A stretch of 64,000 nt of DNA from Ochotona curzoniae (Eukaryota > Chordata > Mammalia > Lagomorpha > Ochotonidae): NCBI RefSeq assembly GCF_017591425.1, contig NW_024465777.1, positions 3,410,001 through 3,474,000 of the forward strand, written 5' to 3'. Shown here piece after piece: positions 11,180 through 23,689 of the stretch. Each line of letters starts with the position of its first letter. The stretch's first letter is position 1. The notes below the pieces were generated by a model. That model was given only the letters and a program-made list of their open reading frames with translations, made no database searches and had not been told where the DNA came from. The translations under genes and the position numbers were made by a program.

Positions 11180-12017
11180 TTATTTGGATGCACAATATTT
11201 TAAAATCCCTGAATATACAAGGTCTTCAGAAAAGTTCCTGGAAACACACGCTGTGAACAAATTAGGCAGGAATTTCCCGAAATCTTAACAGAGTAGAATT
11301 TCCTGTTAATCCCATTGTCCACAAACGAGAATTCCCTCATCTAGCCTTGGGAGACAAATCACCTGGAAGGACACGGATCCTAGTCTTGGCGTCTGGGCCC
11401 ACAGCAGCCTTCCAGCAGGGGCTGCTTGCTTCCCTGTCTTGGCAAAGTTCTCTGCTTCCCTTGCTTTAGCACACAAGCGGCCAAGGAGGTATTATTTGGA
11501 TGAACCACGGCACTGCATCTATTAAAGAAATGTACCGTTCGTGGAATGGTCTGGAACGTTATAAATTTTTAAGCATCGGTGAGATCAACACACTATCAGT
11601 GTAAAACATGGTTGGCTGTCCATCCTTCCCTCCGCAGAGCAAGCTCCCGCACAGGAGGAAGCAGGCCCCCGGGCCTCACCGCAGTTTCCGGAAGACGGCA
11701 GAAGATGCCATCTAATGAAAGTGTGGCAGGAGGAAGATATATGGATGCCTGCTAGAGCCCAAGAGCTGATTCCAGCTGATTCTCCAGCTCTTGCCTTCCT
11801 GAGCACTACAGTTTCCTGCCTTGGAGACAATGACTGACCAAGCACAGTGTGTAGGCTCTGGCCTCCGGTGACCACGAACAGTGCCTGTGCCTCAGTTCAC
11901 TCCTTTTTCCAACAGTCGCACCTTTCTCGCAGGGCTGTGGTGAGGATGGAATGAGATTGCCTGCATTTTGAGGATTCTTCACAGTTGTGTTCTTATGGCA
12001 AAAGCTCTAGCTTAAAT
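11180..12017. other. Unique intergenic sequence
   Basis: AT-rich first half, then a more GC-rich part at about 11,620-11,900. No gene or repeat recognised. Confidence 0.5.
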
Positions 12018-12255
12018 TGAATTTCTTTATTTGAGTGACAGACAGATGTCCAAATGCCCACGATGGCCAGAACAAGGCTGGGGTTAACACTGGGTGCCAG
12101 GAACTCGATCCAGGTATCCCAGACAGGAAGTCCAAGCCATCACTCCACCTCCAAGGGTCTTCACTGGCAGGAAGCTCAAGCTGAAAGCCGGAGCAAGGAC
12201 TCAAACTCAAGAGCTCAAATGTAGGCCACAGGATGTCTTAAGCCAACCCAGCACA
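12018..12255 (-). mobile_element. Old, diverged SINE
   Basis: Antisense tail 'ctttatttgagtgacagaca' with weak body similarity. The head is uncertain. Confidence 0.5.
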
Positions 12256-14176
12256 CACAGGCTGCAGCCAGCAGTACCTGCTCATCATGGCCAACCCTGA
12301 GTTACTAACTCCACACAAAGCCCCGAGAGCTGGGCATTCTCTTGCCTGTGATACGGAACAGGTAGCTGCAGCCTAGCTAGGTGAAGGACCCTGAGGGCTG
12401 CCACTGCTCACAAGGCCTTGCCACTGTCCTCCTGTGCACCCGGTGGTGGTAGCAGCTACACGCACAGCCTCTCCCTGCTCTGCACCTGTGACCTGCATGA
12501 GTCACTTGTCCCTGTAGACTGCATCAAGCTTTGCACATAGCTGCCGCAGCAGGGCAATGTCCAGGTCCTCCAGCAGCCCCAAGCCTGAATCAGAGAGTGC
12601 ACGCATGAGTGTGTGTCTGTGCCGTGTATCTCCTGGTGCTTGGCCCACAGGGATTGGGAAGGAGTAGGACACTGGGAGGCAGTCTCCAAAAGATCCAGAG
12701 CTACCCGGAGGGAGCCCATACCTGAGAAACCTCTGCCTCCATCTGAGCAGGCAATGGGGGCATGGTTCGTGGAGAAATCACGGAGAGGGTGGGCATGGGT
12801 ACCCGGCCTCTCTGCCTATACCTTCCCATGCAGAGCACCCCAAGGCTCCAACACCTGGATCCCGAGCAAGCTCCACCCCACCTAACCTGCTTCCCAAGGG
12901 CCTTCAATCCCAAAGCCATAGCCTTTGCCACCCCTGCCAGAGGGATTAGGGATTCCAGCAGACCCCCAGTGATCGGCCCTAATGCCCTAAAATGGCTTAG
13001 GTGGGGAACAGGGTGACCCCTCCTCAGCTCCACATTCACAGGAGGAAGGTACACAGGTACCCAACCTGTGCAGGGGTACTTGGCAATACATGATTTTGAT
13101 TGAAACCTTGCCACAGGCCAAGGTCCCAGCCTCTTCCAGCCCAATTTAGAAGTCCAGACAGAAACAGAAAGAAGCGGGTACCCATGGACCCCAGCAACGT
13201 CCATGCGGTCTGTGCACCAGGAGGAGCCCCCACAGGAGGGATGGGAGGGACTTTAATCAGATAGGGATCTGTTGAGAGGACTGCCGGTTCCTTCCACTTC
13301 TACTTTCCATCAGCACTCATCCAATCAGAGAGCTGGGAAGCTTCCCCCATCCTTCCAGAAGCAAATACGGTGTAGTTCTCTCCCCGCACCACCCAGACAG
13401 CCTCTGGGGCTGCAGGAGTTGTGCAAAACCATTTCCAAACTCCTCAGCCCAGCAGAACTTCCATGGCTGCTGGCAGGTTTGTCCCCACTCCCAGAAGCCT
13501 ACCCCATCTCACTCCTCATCCTTCCCTCCCCTCCCAGGGCTCTGGGAAGAAGGTAGAAGTGTCATCCACAGCCCACAGCAGCAGAGAACCTTGAGTTTGG
13601 ACTTGGGGGTGACAAAGATCAAACAGGGTGAGCAGAGAGCCTTGCCCTGCATGCACATGAACACACATACACTACCTGTTTTCTTTTGGGTCCTGTACCT
13701 GGGACATGCTCACAGAGCCCACCTGGCTCTGCATCCCTCCTAAACCCCAGCCCCCAAGACAAATACGGAGCCAATGGCAGCCCCGGCAGCCGTCCTGATT
13801 TACACTCTAGCGGAAGCTCTGCAAATTCTATTTGATTTCCCCAGAAGCACATGAAAACCTTGGCTCCTGCTTTCTGCTGACACCAATCTTTTTCTTTTCC
13901 TTTTTTTCCCTTTTTCCTCTGTCCAGCCTTCTGCTGCCGCCCCTCCCCTTCTACCGATTGCCAGGACGTAAGTTAAAATATATATATATCTACAACAACA
14001 GGGCTGAAGGATCGGACAAACTGACTCATCTTGAAAATTGCGTCCCTCCTGACACCGCAGCTCCACTTGGAGCCAATGTCAGCTGTCACAGTTATGGGCA
14101 GGAGGCTTTTAGCCACCTCACCACCGCTGAGAGCCCCAAGACCTGGGAATGCAGCAGCCCCCTGCACCCTGATTGT
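12256..14176. other. Unique intergenic sequence, about 1.9 kb
   Basis: No exon recognised. A pyrimidine-rich run lies at about 13,885-13,950, a short (TA)n at about 13,977-13,988, and an exact AP-1 core 'tgactca' near 14,021, next to repeated 'gacac/gtcac' elements. Conservation would be needed to call an enhancer. Confidence 0.45.
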
Positions 14177-14480
14177 AATTTATTTTCATTGGTTTGATTT
14201 TTGCAAAGACATACGAGAGCTCCCATCCAGTGGTTCACACCACAAATATTCACAACAGCCTGGGGTTGGGTCAGCCGAAGTCAGAAATCAGGAGCTGCAT
14301 CCAGGTCTGCCCCAGTCCACGACGTGACTGACAGGGACCTAGGGACTTACGTCATCAGCTGCTGCCTCCTAGGGCAAACATTAGCAGGGAGCTGGAATGG
14401 GGAGCAGAGACTCGAACCTGGCACTCTAGCATGGACTGTGGCACACAGGCATCCCAAGCAGCATTCTAACCACTCCCCTG
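14177..14480 (-). mobile_element. C-type SINE, older form
   Basis: Antisense tail 'tttattttcattggtttgat', diverged body and head ending near 'ctaaccactcccctgccc'. Confidence 0.7.
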
Positions 14481-15279
14481 CCCTCGTCTCACGGGACTGC
14501 AGACCTAACATGGGGCCCTACCACCAACCTGCCAACTGGATTCTCTCTGAGTCAGCCACACTCGGTCCACACCAAGCAAGGATGCCCCCTCCTCTCTCAT
14601 CCACACAGGCGCCATGACAACCATCCCTCATCCTCAGCACAGACACGTGGAGGCCATTGAACAAAGCCACAAAGCCAGAGTCCTTCCCAAGCAACAAATT
14701 CCCTACTTCTTCTCCCAGGTTTCCTGCCACTGTCGAAACAGATTATACAGCTGCAGGGTGGGCACGGCAGCTGGCTTTGGACATTTCATGCTGCCTTGTC
14801 TTTGAGGTTGGGTACCAGACTTACCAACTACCCTGGTTGGGCACAGACATCCCTATGGGACCTTTCCCAGGCCTGACAGGAGGAGCTCAGCCTTAGTCAA
14901 TGCTTGCCTGATCTCTGACAGCCAGAAGCTAAGGTAGGGGCCGGTTAGCCCATGGCCAGGCAGGACTTCAGAGCTCCTGTCCCCATCTCTCTCCGTCTCA
15001 CACACACACCAGCCCTTCAACATCCTCCTCAGTCCCAGGAGGACACGAGCCATCTAGTAGAAGGTTCTGCGGCTATGAGGGTGGACCTCGGAACAGCCCC
15101 ATTCACTTAAGGTCTCTTTTCTTGCCAATTGCCCTAAGCCATGCCACTGCATGGTGGACACAAGGGCAGTACTAACAAGGGAGACTTTGGCAGGAACTGC
15201 AGCACTGCGTTTGCCAGGAAGGGGCCCAGAGAAGTCATGTGTCAAGGTCAGACAGCTTAATAAAAACATGATCCTTTAG
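14481..15279. other. Unique intergenic sequence
   Basis: No gene or repeat recognised. Confidence 0.5.
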
Positions 15280-15531
15280 GGACGGGCACTGGGCACAGCC
15301 ACAGACATTTGATATCATCAGGGCACTTGAGTTCAAGGTCATGCTCCAGCCTCAGTCCACCTTCCACCTACCCTCAGGAGGCATCAAGTGACACTTTGAG
15401 TATTTAGGTTCCTACATGTACGTGGAAGACCTGGATGGAGTTCTGGGCTCCTGGCTTTAGAGAGTGAGCCAGTGGATTCGAAGCCACTCTCTCTCCCTTT
15501 CAAATAAACACTTTTTAAAAATCAACAATCT
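15280..15531 (+). mobile_element. C-type SINE, diverged and shortened
   Basis: Head 'gggcactgggcacagccaca', a compressed body and tail 'caaataaacactttttaaa'. The next SINE is inserted just after its tail. Confidence 0.75.
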
Positions 15532-15857
15532 GGGCCCAGCGCGATGGCGCAAGTGCTTAAGGTCCTCGCCTTGCACGCCCAGGAACCCAAATGGCCACCG
15601 GTTCTAATCCTGGCAGCCCCGCTTCCCATCCAGCTCCCTGCTTGTGGCCTGGGAAAGCAGTCAAGGACAGCCCAAAGCTTTGGGACCCTGCACCCGCGTG
15701 GGAGACCCAGAAGAGGCTCCTGGCTTCGGATCGGCATAGTATCGGCCGTTGCACTCACTTGGGCAGTGAATCATCGGACGGAAGATCTTCCTCTCTGTCT
15801 CTCCTCTCTGTATATCCGCCTTTCCAATAAAAATTAAAAATAAATCTTTAAAAAACA
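15532..15857 (+). mobile_element. Young C-type SINE, 'cgcaagtgcttaagg' head variant
   Basis: Intact head, box-like 'accggttctaatcc', body, and tail 'aaattaaaaataaatc'. It is flanked by the direct duplication 'aaatcaacaatctg' (about 15,518-15,531 and 15,858-15,871). The head variant is shared with the copies at 55,401 and 62,451. Confidence 0.95.
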
Positions 15858-15871
15858 AATCAACAATCTGC

Positions 15872-18734
15872 TCAACTGTAGGCAATTGCCTAGGTTGCCT
15901 AGTTAATGCCAAATTTGTGTTAATATAGCAGAGTGCTAGCATAGTTGCCTATCCTTTTTTCTTCTTCTTCTTTTTAAGATATGTAAGGAAGGCAAGGAAC
16001 GTGGCACTGGGACAAAGCACCCTGGCCCCCAGGCAGGGGGGCTGCAGATTGCTCAGAAAAGGGGGTCTGGAGAAATGCTGGAGTGGGAGCAGTTGACAGC
16101 ATGTTTGACGGGGAGGGAATGACTTCTGGGAACTTCCACAGACTGGGCCACTGCACTCACAGGAAGGCGAGGAAGCTAAAACAGAATGGCTTAGAGGGAC
16201 AAAACCAGAGGGCATATCTGGGTCAGGCCAAGGCACTCACCCACTTGAGACCTGGGCTGGCTAAATAGCATTGCCTGCTGCCCACTGGCACATGCAAAAG
16301 CTGAGACTGGAAAGCATACTGGACTAGGCCATAGTAAATAACATGTGAATGTTGGGGCACTGGGTGGGCCAGGTCAGGCTGGGCTACAGGACCCACAAGA
16401 ATGCCAGAGAACCAGATACTGGGGGCAGATACTGTAAGGGGCTGTGTGCTCACCTCTGTAGGTCTGCAGCACCTGCCAGTTTGTGTGAAAACTGGTGAAG
16501 GTGACCAGCCAAGCCAGACTGAACCTCGAAATTCACCTGACACACCCAGGAGCCGGGGCTGGGCAGAGGCCAGGCTGAGCTGCAGCGCCCGTGGGCACAT
16601 ACAAAGGTTGGGAATAAGGACATACCAAGTCAAGCACCTGCTGACACACATGAGATCTAGAGGAGGAAACAGGCTTGGTAGGGAAACTTGAGGAACTTCC
16701 CTTAAGCTAGGCTGTAGCTCCCACTGAGGAGCATAAGAGCCAGGCCTTGGGGCAGGCCAGACCAGGCAAGACAAGACTGCAGCACTCATCAGCAATTTTT
16801 TTTAAGATTTATTTTTATTGGAAAGGCAGATTTACAGAGAGAAGAAGACACACAGAGAAAGATCCTTGTCTGCTGGTTCACTCCCCAAGTACCCACATTG
16901 GCCAGAACTAAGCCAATCTGAAGCCAGGAGCCAGCAGCTTCTTCCAGGTTTCCTGCATGGGTGCAGAGTCCCAAGACTTTAGACAATCCTCAACTGTTTT
17001 CCCAGGCCACAAGCTTGCCGCTGGATGGGAAGCAGAGCAGCCAGGACACAAACTGGCACCCATATGGGACCTCCAGGCATGCAAAGTGAGGACTTAGCCA
17101 CTAGGCTATTGTGCGTACCCTCATCAGTATTTCTGAGCCTAGTGTGGGTACAGGCTGGGATGGGCCAGGGCACAGCACACGCTAGCATGCACAAGACCCA
17201 GGGCTGGAAATGGGCCTGATAGGGGAACTTTGGGAACTCTCCTGCTGAGCCGCTGTTTCCACAGATGAGCACGAGAGCTGGGACTAAGGAAGGGCCTGTC
17301 CAGCCAGGGCTGCAGCACCCATCAGTGGCATTTGGGCTGGGTCTGAGAGTGGGCCAGACTGGATTAGGCTACCACACTCACTGGCATGACACAGAACCAG
17401 AATGGTGTTGGCCAGCCAGACTAGGCCATAGCTGGCCATAGCTGGCAAGTAGCAGGGGACTAGATATGAGTCTTGTCAGGCACAAGGTCCAGGGCTGTGA
17501 GTGGGCACTCCTCATCTGTGCCACAGCTCCTGATGATGTGCATGAGAGCCAGGGCTGAGGGTGGGTCAGGCTGGTCAATGTGGCAGCACCCATCAACATA
17601 TGTGTGAGTTGGACCGCAGCGCCCAACCAGCAAGCATGAGAACAAGGAAGGGAGAGGGCAGAGCCAGCAGGGGAATAAGGGAGGGTTCCCTTGCTGGACA
17701 GCTACTCCTGCTGGAGAGCGTGGGCTGGGATGGGGGCAGACCAGACTAGGCAGGGCTACAACACCTGTATGCCTCATGTGGACTAGATCAGGGAAAAGCC
17801 AGGCTGGGCTGATTATTCCTACTGATGCAAACAAAATTAGAGTGGGTGAGGGTTGTTTGGGCTTAGCCGCAGCATCAGCTGGCAGAAGCTGGCACTAGGG
17901 GCTAGTTCTGTCAAGTCAAACCACAGAACTATCTGGAGAGTGCATACTCTGGGAATGGGAGAGGCCTGGGAGGGAAAGAGTGGGCTCCTCCTTCTTGGGT
18001 TACCACTTCCACGGGAGGGCACGAAAACCAGGTCAGGGGCTGGGGTGGAATGGAGTGTGGGACAGACTGGACTACTGCCACACATACTGGCAAACCAGGG
18101 TAGGGAGTGGGCCTGGTGGGTGTTATTGCGGGTCACTCAGACTAGGCTGCAGCTCCTACTGGTTTATGCGAGGGCCGAGTGTGCGCTGGGCAGCACCAGG
18201 CTGGACTGCAACACCCATTGGTTCCAGTAGAGGTCGGGAATGAAAACAGAACTAACCCAACAATTGCAACCACCAGCTGATCAGGGTGATGGACTGTGCC
18301 AGGCCATGTACTTGCTAGTACATACAAGAATCTGGTTTGAGAATACCTCAGACGAAGTTTCTTTGGAGATCTCCCCAATCAAACTGCTGGACTCAGAACC
18401 CTAACCAAGAAAAGACAGAAGACAGAACAGGTCAACCAACCATCTCAGCTATATGTTGGCAGCGAAATACGGGGCAAACAGAGACTCTATGATGGACTAT
18501 GTCAATCAGTAGATTCTTCAAGGACCTTATAGTGCTTGGAGTGGCAAGATTGGCAGCAATTCATAACTGTTGAAATATCAAAACCACTTGAGCAAGAACC
18601 TCAGAGCATACCCTACATCCAGGACCTGGGGAGGGTGGGAAATTGGGTGGGCCTTCTCCCTTAACACCCCCCTTTGAACATGAAGGAAACAATATGGAAA
18701 AATAATAGTCTTACCCACAAAAAAAAAAAAAAAC
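15872..18734 (+). repeat. Unnamed long GC-rich repeat, copy 1
   Basis: The 5' segment (15,872-16,270) closely parallels 20,376-20,730 plus 24,066-24,190. The body is built of degenerate units of about 60 bp around 'cagcacccactggcatgcat' and 'ccagggctgggggtgggcc'. A 3' module (about 18,290-18,640) contains 'tggactatgtcaatcagtag'. The copy ends in a G-rich stretch, 'gggagggtgggaaattgggt', and an A-run at 18,719-18,733. The A-tail suggests retroposition on the plus strand. No open frame is maintained. I do not recognise the family. Confidence 0.7.
16797..17125 (-). mobile_element. C-type SINE inserted in the long repeat
   Basis: Full-length antisense copy. The host sequence 'ctcatcag' is duplicated on both sides (about 16,786-16,793 and 17,120-17,127). 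Confidence 0.9.
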
Positions 18735-19474
18735 CATATGTATGGGTTGGGTCTGGAGGCCGATCAGGCTGAACTAAGTTGCGGCACCCATGGGTATACA
18801 CAAGAGCCAGATGGGATGCAGGATGGACTGGACTAGGCTGCAGCACATGCAAAAACCAGGGCAGAGGGTGGGCCAGTAGAGGTTATTGGAAGCCACCCCA
18901 ACTAAGCCACAGCACCCACTGGTATGCATGAAGATTGGGCCTGTGGCAGATTAGGTGGAGCTAACACCCACCAGTTTGTGTTAGATATGGGGCTGGGAGC
19001 AAAACTGACCAGGCTGCTACATTATCCGTTATGTGCTTTGGCTGGTGCAGATGACAAACCGAATCTGATCCTACACTAACAGGAACACACAAGTCTGAGG
19101 TCAACTCAGGCAAGGTTTACTGAGGGACTCAAATCCCCCAATAAACAGCAAAATTCACAATATGTGTAGTATAACCTTGAAGTGCATATATTAGGACTGG
19201 GGCTTCTCAGTTGCTGATGCCTGTGCAGTGGTTGGCATGCCCAGATGCAACAGGGGACACTACAGCTCATCTGGGCCAGCAGAGGATGCTGAGTGCCTCA
19301 TCAGAGGATGGAAAGCAGGGCAGGTTGGACAGCTCCCCTGCCAGGTTTGGCAACAAGTGTCTGTGTCTGTGAAGACACTAAGGTGGACTTGGTCAACCAA
19401 TTGATCTTAGAATGATTTTCTTAACTCTTGTGCAATGAAGCCAACAATGTCTCAGAAGTATCAAAACTACTCAA
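18735..19474 (+). repeat. Unnamed long GC-rich repeat, partial unit
   Basis: A 5'-shortened unit holding the last part of the body and a second 3' module. The block 'ggtggacttggtcaaccaat' at about 19,382 and the ending 'tatcaaaactactcaag' match the other copies. Confidence 0.7.
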
Positions 19475-19476
19475 GT

Positions 19477-19783
19477 GGGCCTGATGTGGTGGCCTAGTGG
19501 CTAAAATCCTCGCCTAGAACACACCAGGATCCCATAAGGGCACCAGTTCTAATCCTGGTAGCCCTACTGCCTGTCCAGCTCCCTGCTTGTGGCCTGGGAA
19601 AGCAGTTGAGGACAGCCCAAAGCCTTGGGACCCTGCATCCACGTGGGAGACCTGGAGGAAGAAGTTTCTGGCTCCTGGCTTCGGATTGGCTCAGCTCCAG
19701 CCGTCGTGGCCGCTTGGGGAGTGAATCATCGGATGCAAGATCTTCCTTTCTGTCTCTCCTCCTCTCTGTGTATCTGACACAGG
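19477..19783 (+). mobile_element. C-type SINE without A-tail
   Basis: Head 'cctgatgtggtggcctagtg' to 'ctctctgtgtatctgac', after which the sequence becomes unrelated instead of ending in an AATAAA-type tail. Confidence 0.85.
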
Positions 19784-20042
19784 TGACATCCTGTCTCGTT
19801 CTCATCCTCCTGTGCCCCAGTGGTGGCTGCACAGTGACTGTTGGCTCCTGGAAGAGATTTCCCCCAAGCAGGGCCCAAAGCCTGGTCCCTGGGTCATGGA
19901 CTCCTCCCTTCCAACATTGCCATTCACAAGGCCCTGAAATGCCACTGAGGCTGAAATGTTTACAGGGCTTTTGTTAACACTGCATAAACCAAATTATAAC
20001 AAGAATTTTGATCATTAATAACATCTTTTAAAATAAGGGACC

Positions 20043-20369
20043 TGGGCCCAGCGTGATGGCCCAATAGCTAAAGTCCTTGCACGTGCCGGGAACCCCATAT
20101 GGGTGCCAGTTCTAATCCCTATTGCCCCGCTTCCCATCCAGCTCCCTGCTTGTGGCTTTAAAGAGCAGTTGAGGACGGCCCAAAGCCTTGCGACCCTGCA
20201 CCCATGTGGAAGACCTGGAGGAGGCTCCTGGTACCTTGGCTTCGAATCAGCTCCAGCCATTCCACCCACTTGTGAAATGAGTCAAAGGACAGAAAATCTT
20301 CCTCTGTCTCTCCTCCTCTCTGTATACCTAACTTTCCAATAAAAAAAAATCTTGAAAAAAAAATAAATA
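20043..20369 (+). mobile_element. C-type SINE, full length
   Basis: Head 'gcccagcgtgatggcccaat' through tail 'ccaataaaaaaaaatcttg'. A likely target duplication is 'aaataagggacct' versus 'aaataaggatct'. Confidence 0.9.
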
Positions 20370-20724
20370 AGGATCTACCCAGCTGTAGATAACCACTTAG
20401 ATTGCCTTATATCTGGGCAAGTCTTACACTGCTAGAAAAAAAGCAGCTAGTAGCTGGTGGCATTCTGGGCCTGGTTAATGCAATATTTGTGTTAACTATA
20501 TCAGTATGCCAACATAATTACTTATTGTTTTTCTTTTCTGTTTTTTTTTTTCTTTTAAGATATGTGAGGAAGACAGAGAACTCTGAGCCGGAGAAAGCTG
20601 CCTGGTCCCTAGGGTGACTCCAGATTGCCCAGGGAAGGGAATCTGAGGACATATTGAAGTGAAAGTGGGAGCAGCTAAGGGTATATTTCACAGGGAAGGA
20701 ATGACCTCTAGCCCACAGTCTGGC

Positions 20725-20730
20725 CCACTG
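20725..20730 (+). repeat. Target-site duplication of the endogenous retrovirus, left
   Basis: The hexamer 'ccactg' abuts the left LTR and recurs at 24,060-24,065 after the right LTR. A 6-bp duplication fits class II (betaretrovirus-like) integration. Confidence 0.8.
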
Positions 20731-21123
20731 TGTCGCGCCCACGTGTCTTACCGCCCAGCAATAAGACGCAGACGCGAGTGAAGCCTTCTGCGGTAAAATT
20801 TATTGTGCACAGCAACATGAAGAGGAAAGAGGCTCGGATCCCGGCAGGCTTTCTGCTCTTTAGTGCTGTCTGGCACCGCCTCCGCATGATAGGTCGGGCG
20901 TCTCATGTATTTCGCAGGGGATCTGGGCGACTGGAATTCGTCAGTCCTGTGTTTACGTATTTTGGGGGCCCTGCCGCGCCGCAGCTCACTGGCATGCGCT
21001 AGGCACCTGCGCAGTACTGCGAAAGCTCGTTGACTTTCCACCCCAACTCCAAGATGTGGTTTATTGGCCGGCGCCAATTTTGGGTACCGGGCATGTGGCA
21101 GTACGTACGATACGGCTGGCACA
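20731..21123 (-). repeat. 3' LTR of the endogenous retrovirus
   Basis: On the minus strand it runs from 'tgtgccagcc' to 'gggcgcgaca', so it has TG...CA ends. It carries AATAAA (plus 20,799-20,804) followed by 'ttaccgcagaaggcttc', strongly reminiscent of the R/U5 region of rodent IAP elements. It is CpG-rich. Confidence 0.85.
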
Positions 21124-23689
21124 TCTCCCTCCTTTTATAACAATAGAAAAATAAGCTGGTATGCGCCCCCTGTCTGAGGATTGTAGACTCAAGGCGCACG
21201 ATCGTCCATAGGGAGGGCTGGTTGGCTTGACGTATAGTCCCTGCTTAGGACCGAGTAATTGTAGGGTTATTTACCCGTATGGGTACAAGCGTGTGGTTGT
21301 AAAGAGCAATGTCACGAAAGTCAGTTATAAGATTGACTACCCTTCTTTTTTGCGTGCAATGGATAAGTCTGCGAGGTGCAATAGGTAGTAGGGCATTATG
21401 CATCATGCTCGAACGCAGTTCAATGCCATAATGACTGAGGTGCAGGAGCCAGTGATGTCCTTTGCTCTTAACTAAGCCTGTTGAAGCATGCTCAACCATA
21501 CCTATGGGGGAGTTCCAATGAAGGCTAGTAGGCGTGATGTATTGCAACAATCTCGCTGGCGCGGGGCGTTAGACGACACAGGCAAAAAAGGCATAACGCC
21601 AAGACTGCAAACAGGAGCAGAATCAGACAACCACTCCCACCAATTCTTATATGGGAAGTTGATGTTCAAATCCAAGTGGCCAGGGTTTTTTCAGCAACAA
21701 ACAGGCTCACCTGTGTAGAATTAATCTGACTATGGCAATTCTCAAATCGGACTGTAAAAATATCAAATTCTCACGTCAATTTCCTAAAAGATTAGGAAGC
21801 AAGCTGGAAGAAGATTTAGCAGCGTTGAAAAAACTTTGAAAAGGATCGAGTAACACATAAACCTTGACATAATAATTCTCAGGAGACGCTTGAAAAAAAG
21901 CTTGTCTGTAGGGAGAATAAGAAATTACTCAGATTCTCCTTTATATCATCATAAGGGAGAAAAGGGCAATCCAAAGAAGAAAAATCAAGGAACCACTGGG
22001 CTGAGTGGGCGACCAGTAAGGGTCGTGCGTGCAAAACATCAAAACTCCTCAACGTGGCTCAACAATCACGGTCTCACAAGCGCCATTACAGGACCTTAGT
22101 TGCACCTCAGCGTGTTAGCACTGGGCGGGGCACATTTCCTGTGGGATTGTAGGAGAGTTTTGATTGGGGGGTTGCTGTAATCTTCCCAAGCAGATCCGCG
22201 TGTAAGCGTCCAGCGGTTGGCCAGGAAAGTCAGAAGGCGGTGTGTACAGGAACGAGTGCTCGAGCTGGAACCAAACTGGAATGGGGGTCCTGACTGGAAA
22301 CAACAAAAAAATGGCTCTCGAGCTGCCTATAAACGGGTCTGGGGCCCTTCCATTTGGACTCCAGAAACCTCCTTCAACTAGACCAAGATGTCTTGCGCCG
22401 TGGTTGAGGGATGACGATCTGCAGCCACTGAGGCTTTTCATCCAGGCTGTAAAATTGAATGGTTGAAAAGAGTAGGGCTAGGAGTGGCCCGAGGGCTCTG
22501 GACGGGTTGAGGCCAAGTGATTCCAGGGTGTTTTGTTGTTTCTTTAATAATTACTTATAGAGCGATGAGCACGTCAATATTCCTTGGGACCTTGTGGAAT
22601 ATAAGAATGCAGACTCATTTTACACTCATTTTCTGCATTTTAAGTGCACAAAAATCACCAAAGGGTCATTGGCTCTGCTTAACCTGTGTAATGCCAGTTT
22701 CTCTTGCCTTTAAGTGAAAGGGCCTTCATGCCTTTATAGCGGCTGTAGAGATCTGGGTTTACATGGCATGGATATCTATTTTGATCATCGAAGTTTGGCC
22801 TTGTGGAAAGCATATTATAAGTCATGACAAAGCTACTCCGCCGCGCTGTTGATTTGGGGGGGCGGGTCTCAGCCAAAAAGCTCTTGCCCTAGGGCCCTTC
22901 CAATTTTAGGTATGATCCATATTAGGAAAACAACCTTCACCACAAATTGCAAATCAGAGGGAGTCATATTCATTCCCATATGTTCAACAGGGACAAAGTA
23001 TAATTGGGTGAAGAATATTGTTTACAGACATGGCCAATTCTCGCACTAATATGCATCTTACTGTCTGTAAAACACTTTCCTTTCTTTTCTAATAGGGAAC
23101 ATCTTGAAGGTTCCCGGCGCTCGGCTGCATGGATGAAGGCAAAGAGCCGGACCAGAACTCATGGGCGGGGCAGATTCGTCACAGGAGGAGGAGCATTGAT
23201 GAAATGCTCCAGAGGTCCTGAGGCCATGGCGCGCGTGGGCCGGCGCAGTAGCACGCATTATCTTTCTTCTTTTTTAATCCTCGTCTTTTTTCTGCAGGTT
23301 TAGTTTAAGCGCTATTCCCACTTGTACCTTTCTCAGGTTGGAAGTCTCCGAAACTTGATGCGGAAGATCCCGCTTTATGTTTCACTTTATTTTTTGTTCA
23401 AACCGGTTCTCATCTCCCGCTCTGTTTCTGGAGAGGACTATCCTGGGAAGATGAAGGGCTTTGTCACGCTCTCTGTCGGCGCCTATATGGGGGGCATAAC
23501 CATCTGAAAAAATAACACCAGAGAGACCTTGTGCGCCTGTTATAACAGAAGCGGGGCTATATACCTCGATTTATGCTCTAGTCACCCGAAAGTCTCCCTC
23601 TCAGAGTCTTACCTGTCTTTTGGCGAGTTCTGACTTCGTCCGTTCTAAAACGGGAGGTGGCCCCTCCAAGACCTGGGTTCCGCCACAGT
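21124..23689 (-). other. Internal region of the endogenous retrovirus
   Basis: About 2.57 kb with no open frame above about 110 codons. Next to the 5' LTR a degraded primer-binding-like sequence (around 23,672-23,689) has some tRNA-Phe PBS character but cannot be assigned. The splice donor lies about 75-80 bp inside. No gag, protease, polymerase or envelope motif was recognised. Confidence 0.7.

Noticed and set aside
15532..15620. tRNA-like A/B box at SINE heads (here and in all other SINEs)
   Set aside because: These are internal pol III promoter relics of the SINE. No cloverleaf or tRNA 3' end is present, so no tRNA gene is called.
21245..22441. Open frames of about 100-108 residues inside the endogenous retrovirus
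   Set aside because: No retroviral motif visible and lengths near chance, so they are not called as genes.
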